Source: Ehretia macrophylla (lineage: Eukaryota; Streptophyta; Magnoliopsida; Boraginales; Ehretiaceae). Taken from it: a stretch of DNA of 64,000 bases. Numbering within the stretch: position 1 is the first letter of the stretch; every line of letters starts with the position of its first letter. Below the pieces are notes generated by a model that did not search any database, was not told the DNA's origin, and saw nothing but the letters and a program-made list of their open reading frames with translations. This document shows positions 61,584 to 64,000 of the stretch, one piece after another. Both the position numbers and the translations under genes were made by a program. The DNA is taken from positions 45,717,318-45,781,317 of the forward strand of contig CM075783.1 in the NCBI GenBank assembly GCA_037974665.1, read 5' to 3'.

Positions 61584-62421
61584 TAGGAATGGCAACGGAT
61601 TAGATACTCGTTAAAATTTATAAAACTAAACTCGAACCAGTTTAAATTATATTTTACCAAACCCGTGACGAAAACCCGTCGGGTTTAGATTTTGATTACC
61701 AAACTCAAACCCGTTAAATATTTGAAAACCCGCTGGTACCCGACCCGACCCGTTAATGAATAAAAAAATAATTTTTTAAAAGAAAAACTTAAAAGGTTTT
61801 TAAAATAAATGAAAAGAAGACCTAAAATAATGACAAATTGCAATGCATTAAAAATAAATAAATAAATTTCTTGTCTATAAACAAACTTAAACTTAATAGA
61901 AACATTTAACAAAATCTTTATGTTGAGAAGTTATCATCCTTCCATGATAATATAAAATAACCTGAAGAAAAAAAATATAAAGTATTTGTCACAATTGTAA
62001 ATTATCATTCATGTTTGAATTATTCGTAATTGAGCAGTTTTATTATTTGAATTAGATAAAGAAAAATGCGTAAACATAAACTATAAGGGTTAACAACTGA
62101 TAATAAGAGTTAGACTATACCCCACAATTATTATTCTTAGACCAATATTAAAAAATTATCTTTTCTTAAATAATATATTATTTGTATATACATGTAAATA
62201 TATAAATATTTTTATTAATTTATTTTTACTAAATTACTAATCGGGTTCTCGAGTTTCGAATTTTGTTAAACTGCTATTACCAAACCTTATCGAACTAACC
62301 GTTAGTAATCATTTATAAAAATCAAAACCTAATAGATATTTCATCAATTTCATAAATAAATTTATAATCAAATCAAATATTCATCGAATTTAAATTTAAA
62401 CACTACCTATTACCATCCCTA
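61584..62421. mobile_element. Probable hAT-like non-autonomous DNA element, ~840 bp
   Basis: The left end TAGGAATGGCAAC and the right end (reverse complement TAGGGATGGTAA) match the TAGGGATGGCAA-type termini seen in many plant hAT-related elements. The left part has ACCCGACCCGACCCG-type words near 61735-61755. It has no coding capacity. The 8-bp flanks (TTAATGCT and ACAACACT) do not match convincingly, so the insertion is old or the ends are imprecise. Confidence 0.5.
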
Positions 62422-62793
62422 ACAACACTTCCATGAAAAAAAAACCATCCAACATAATTTATAGATTTTGATAAAGATCTTATCAAGGTGGCTTCTTTTG
62501 ACTTTTCTCTTTCCAATTCCAAACAGTGAAACATCAAATGATTGGTGTTCGAGGTAAAAATAAAATAAAAAACACACACACACACACACTCTTTTATTAA
62601 TCAAATGTTTGAACAATAAGCTTACATATTGACAAAAACAGTGAAGGGTCATCAAAGTGTAGGGCTTTTCATGTCACCTTCATCAATCAAAGAGGTCCCA
62701 TTTGGCCATTTTCTTCCATTGTTTCTATGATATCATCCTAAGAGCAACAAAGCTAGCCCACCACCATCTTTCACTCGTTTCCCGCAACCAAAC
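62422..62793 (+). promoter_or_regulatory. Upstream region of the TCP gene
   Basis: This contains a (CA)n tract at 62571-62589 and a pyrimidine-rich leader-like stretch before the ATG at 62794. No TATA box stands out. The minus-strand open frames 62403-62655 run through the CA repeat and are not genes. Confidence 0.4.
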
Positions 62794-63576
62794 ATGGGTG
62801 ATAACAAGCCAACAGCAGAAATCAAGGACTTAGGAATAATCTTGGCTGAGAATAACAAAGATGAAGGCAAGAAACAATTGGCTCCAAAGAGAAGTTCTAA
62901 CAAAGATAGGCATAAAAAAGTGGATGGTAGAGGTAGAAGGATAAGGATGCCTGCTTTGTGTGCAGCTCGAATTTTTCAATTGACAAGAGAATTGGGTCAT
63001 AGAACTGATGGTGAGACAGTTCAGTGGCTGTTACAACAGGCCGAACCAGCAATCATTGCTGCAACAGGTACTGGAACTATTCCAGCTTCGGCTCTTGCAG
63101 CTGCAGGGGCCTCTGTTTCGGAACAGGGGAACTCTGTTTCGTCCGGGATGCATACACGGTTTTATCAAGATTATGCAGCAGGTACAGGAATCAGGACTAA
63201 CTGGAGTACTATGATGAGTGGAAATCCAGGTAGGTCGAATATAACAACCGGCCCGTGGCACTCCTTAGGTGGCTTCGCGCCCGGGTTTGCGCAGAATTCA
63301 AGTATTTTGAGCCCGAATTCAGGGAGTCAGAACTTGAATTACATACCAAGATTTGGGTTTCATGGGCTTGAATTGCCAAATTCAGTTAGTCTTAGTCAGA
63401 ATCTTCCAGGTTTAGAGCTTGGACTTTCTCAGGAAGGTCATATTGGAGGTCTGAATTTTCAAACACTGAATCAAATCTATCAGCACCATATGGGGCATGA
63501 TGGAGATGGTGGTAGTCCAACTAACCAGCAGCAGCAACATCCTGGTAGGGATGATTCTCAAGGATCAAGACATTAG
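62794..63576 (+). CDS. Class I TCP transcription factor (TCP20-like), 260 aa
   Basis: The TCP domain is a noncanonical basic helix-loop-helix. Here the basic region is about residues 32-51 ([20 protein letters not shown]) and the two helices span about 52-89 ([16 protein letters not shown], then [13 protein letters not shown]). The short basic region marks class I (PCF), which binds GTGGGNCC-type sites and regulates growth and cell division. Cys56, in MPALCAAR, is the conserved class I cysteine reported to make DNA binding redox-sensitive. The acidic/amidic C-terminus carries [15 protein letters not shown] (208-222) and L-N-Q-I-Y-Q (225-230), as in the TCP20 group, then a short Gln run. It has a single coding exon, as is usual for the family, and an intact frame. 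The precise orthologue is not resolvable here. Confidence 0.94.
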   Translation: MGDNKPTAEIKDLGIILAENNKDEGKKQLAPKRSSNKDRHKKVDGRGRRIRMPALCAARIFQLTRELGHRTDGETVQWLLQQAEPAIIAATGTGTIPASALAAAGASVSEQGNSVSSGMHTRFYQDYAAGTGIRTNWSTMMSGNPGRSNITTGPWHSLGGFAPGFAQNSSILSPNSGSQNLNYIPRFGFHGLELPNSVSLSQNLPGLELGLSQEGHIGGLNFQTLNQIYQHHMGHDGDGGSPTNQQQQHPGRDDSQGSRH

Positions 63577-64000
63577 GAGATCTTATAGCGCGGATAACAA
63601 CCCGAATTTTCATATAATTGTGAAGAGCATCAACTGATCTTCATATGATTATGAGGAGAACAATGAAGAGCCAAGTGATCTGTAATGAAATCTTTTTATC
63701 TGCAACTGAGAAAGTATTGAGTAAGTAATGAATTCAGTCTCGTCGATCGAATTTGGCAGCAAGATGAATGCCCTTTTCTCTTTGCTGCACGGCTTATCCA
63801 AGTCCATTAACAGGTATGTTAGTTCACAAGTTTTACATCTACAAATCTGACAGAGAATTAATTTCCAAACCCGGGATTGTAATGGAAATTGTGTGTTTTT
63901 TCTTTCCATTGCAGTTTGGACTATGAAGAGTGATGTTGCTTGAAGGTTGCTTGCAATTTCCCTCTTATTTTGTATTAAATTTTGAGGTGTGTTCATTTAG
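63577..64000 (+). other. 3' region of the TCP gene, with a possible 3'-UTR intron
   Basis: After the stop codon an intron-like segment runs from AACAG|GTATGTT (donor at 63814) to CATTGCAG (acceptor ending 63914), 101 bases with good consensus ends. If spliced, it would lie about 240 bases after the stop codon. The minus-strand open frame 63649-63996 has no domain. Confidence 0.4.

Overview
This is plant nuclear DNA, most likely from a eudicot. It is AT-rich. The genes have short exons with GT-AG introns, one encodes an enzyme with a plastid transit peptide, and the transposons belong to plant lineages: an Athila-type Ty3/gypsy element, a TRIM, a CACTA element beginning CACTACAAGAAAA, and an FRS/FAR1 relic. 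I cannot name the species.

The first 47 kb is almost entirely repeats. Positions 1557-8862 hold two diverged copies of a ~3.7 kb unit in tandem. Each copy contains a single region, a degenerate CACACA-type minisatellite and a large inverted repeat whose arms are built from short TAAGTAAGC-like words. One copy carries a 324-bp solo LTR, while the sister copy keeps the empty site. The TAAG-word array continues to 11147 and resumes at 26574-29446. It has been split by a broken 15.4-kb Athila-type LTR retrotransposon (11148-26568), whose left LTR contains an older-looking inverted solo LTR. The array also holds a 567-bp TRIM (27662-28228) and a third giant palindrome (about 28450-29445).

Positions 29.4-35.5 kb hold weak hints of a minus-strand transcription unit, several small tandem repeats, a broken FRS (FAR1-related sequence) gene and a TAA-flanked MITE. 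Positions 35547-44466 are a non-autonomous CACTA element with perfect ends and a GTC target-site duplication. Half of it is a nearly homogeneous array of 334-335-bp repeats, a satellite that appears to have grown inside a transposon.

The right-hand 17 kb carries three ordinary host genes, all on the + strand and all apparently intact. The first is plastidic glucose-6-phosphate dehydrogenase (10 exons, 47291-52082, 595 aa), the NADPH-producing entry step of the oxidative pentose-phosphate pathway. The second is a membrane-anchored 11-beta-hydroxysteroid-dehydrogenase-like SDR/steroleosin (6 exons, 53338-56089, 342 aa). The third is a class I TCP transcription factor (one coding exon, 62794-63576, 260 aa). 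Nothing in the sequence ties the three into a pathway. All exon joins were deduced by reading splice sites and frame, without transcript data.
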